A stretch of DNA of 64,000 nucleotides from Apostichopus japonicus (Eukaryota; Echinodermata; Holothuroidea; Aspidochirotida; Stichopodidae). The notes under the pieces were generated by a model. The model saw only the letters and a list, made by a program, of their open reading frames with translations. It did no database searches and had not been told where the DNA came from. The stretch is taken from the NCBI RefSeq assembly GCF_037975245.1, contig NC_092561.1, positions 1,216,501-1,280,500 of the forward strand. The letters are read 5' to 3'. The first letter of the stretch is position 1, and every line of letters begins with the position of its first letter. The position numbers and the translations under genes are program-made. Below are positions 62,500 through 64,000 of the stretch, in pieces.

Positions 62500-63458
62500 C
62501 TCCCATTCTAAATCGTTCGGTTCGGTATAGTAGCCCTGGCTCCGACCATTGTGGTCGTATTTGTATCTGTTTTGTATTCGTATTGTATGCACTTTATGCA
62601 TGTACGTATCGTTATGTGGGAATCTTCTTCGGTATTGAGACGTCGTTTTTAACCACTTTCGTTTAAGTGCATATGTTTCTCTTTTTAGTATTATTGAGGA
62701 CTTCATGACGATGTTTTGTCTGTACCATGGCTGATTGTAGAAGTAGACTACGAAATCTACTCAGCGCTCGTTCTTTACTCGTTTATCTATGTGTTATATT
62801 CTCTGCAAGTACTAGCGAGATTCGAGCCTCGTCGTTACTAACACACAACCATCCAAGCCACATTTGTTTATATACCGCCACCAGTCCACAGTAGGGAATA
62901 TTTGGGCGCCCCCACCGGAATCTTTAGACTGAGTTTGCGTTACAATATATATCATCCACCCCCACCCCTTCCCCCAACCCCCATAAATTGTGGTTGGAAG
63001 AAGAAAGCCTATAGGGAAAGAATATTCCTGATGATTCCCTTCTTGTAACATATATTTTATTTTCTTGATACTCGCTTCAATCGCCCCTAGAGAGACCATC
63101 AGCCTGGCTCCTCTATTTCCCTGCCCTTTCTCTTCACTGTAGCCAATACCAGTATACCCCCCTCCCCCTGCATTAGAAATAACAAATAACCTCACTCTCA
63201 CACACGCTTCTGTAAACTGATAGAATCCGGAACAGGAAATGCATTGATCGATCGAATCAACGACTGCTTAGTTCTTGGTACATGTATACATGCAGGACGG
63301 ACGTATAAACATACATGTTTCTTCAATTGGGTAATAACTTGTTTAACAGATATGAGAAGAACTAAAACTAAAATTGAGAATTAAGGAAAGAGTGACATTA
63401 TTTCAGTGCTTTCGATCATATTCGGTGATATTTGAATCATAAAGTTATAGCTAAAACA

Positions 63459-63567
63459 ATGGAGTACATATCATTTAGTTTGTTTCAACGCCGCGCCAAG
63501 CGTGTCTTATTTGTGATGATCATATGTTCCTGTACACTTTGGCTGGCATTCACATCGGTTAGTCGGG
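63459..63567 (+). CDS. carbohydrate sulfotransferase gene G, exon 1 only (partial)
   Basis: Codes 36 residues plus one base, the same protein as gene F exon 1 (SLFQRRAKRVLFVMII), and ends at a GTGAGT donor, phase 1. Exons 2 and 3 would lie about 3.8 and 4.8 kb downstream, outside the window, so the array continues. Confidence 0.8.
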
Positions 63568-63684
63568 GTGAGTATTCTATATCAGTTTAACAAGTGTTTA
63601 AATATTTATGCTGGTATACGTAATGTATTCACTGTCTGTTGTATCACTGAATTGACTTAATATCCTAGTCATATGTACCGTGTA

Positions 63685-64000
63685 CAGGCGGACGTAGCCA
63701 GAGATTTGAAAGAGGGCAGAGAGCAGAATTTTCAAAGGGAGCATTATTACACTTAACGGAGCACCATGATGTACAAAGTGCCCTCACGTTGCAGGAAATA
63801 AACAAAAATAAGTGAATTGTATTTACGTAGCAAACGAACTTTCAGGGCAAAGATTGAGAAGGGTCTTTTAGCTTCCTTCAACCTGAAAGAGGGCTTCAAT
63901 GATATTTCTTGCTTTTAGTTAAATTTTATATTTTGGGGTACTCAAAAGGGGGGGGGGGTGGGCGATCGCTACAATTGCCCCCCCCCCTCTCCCTGGGTAC
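63685..64000. mobile_element. MITE-like element in intron 1 of gene G (cut by window end)
   Basis: Same left end as 25486; the window stops a few bases before its expected right end. The G run is the longest of all units (12 G). Confidence 0.5.

Overview
This is metazoan genomic DNA: AT-rich, split genes with GT-AG introns, and many decayed LINE, Penelope-like and hAT-like elements. The gene content (a tandem family of HNK-1/chondroitin-type carbohydrate sulfotransferases and a nucleoplasmin-like/zinc-finger gene) suggests a marine invertebrate, perhaps an echinoderm such as a sea cucumber. The species cannot be fixed from the sequence alone.

Positions 1-3976 hold no gene I can support, only degenerate repeats and C or G tracts. 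Positions 3977-12093 on the minus strand hold a gene I assembled from seven coding exons whose six introns are all phase 1. It predicts a 436-residue protein: an N-terminal nucleoplasmin-like domain, an acidic linker and three C-terminal zinc fingers. Its introns carry two hAT-like MITEs with 8-bp target duplications, a LINE 3' fragment, a G-rich tract and a probable frame-breaking cassette exon. A TIR-bearing DNA element follows at 12563-13360.

From 15365 to the window end lies a head-to-tail, plus-strand array of sulfotransferase genes: six complete (A-F) and the first exon of a seventh (G). Each gene has three coding exons with conserved phases (1, then 0): a transmembrane exon, a stem exon and a catalytic exon with both PAPS-binding motifs. 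The repeat period is about 7.65 kb. Gene A is the divergent edge copy, with an unrelated first exon, a Penelope-like insertion in intron 1, and a perfect (ATCC)287 microsatellite 11 nt inside intron 2. Gene B has a tandemly duplicated first exon and promoter, with a junction at 7-nt microhomology. Genes B-F share an identical exon 2, but exon 3, the 3' flank and the next promoter form a linked block of two types in the order B, C, B, C, C (genes B to F). This gives a dimeric repeat of about 15.3 kb.

Each gene is followed about 365 bp downstream by a short relic resembling the C-terminal end of another sulfotransferase. The array also contains ultra-short (29 and 40 bp) hairpin insertions with 7-bp target duplications, whose empty sites are visible in sister units. 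The sulfotransferases are predicted Golgi type II enzymes that sulfate glycans; array growth and patchy homogenisation would set dosage and diversity.
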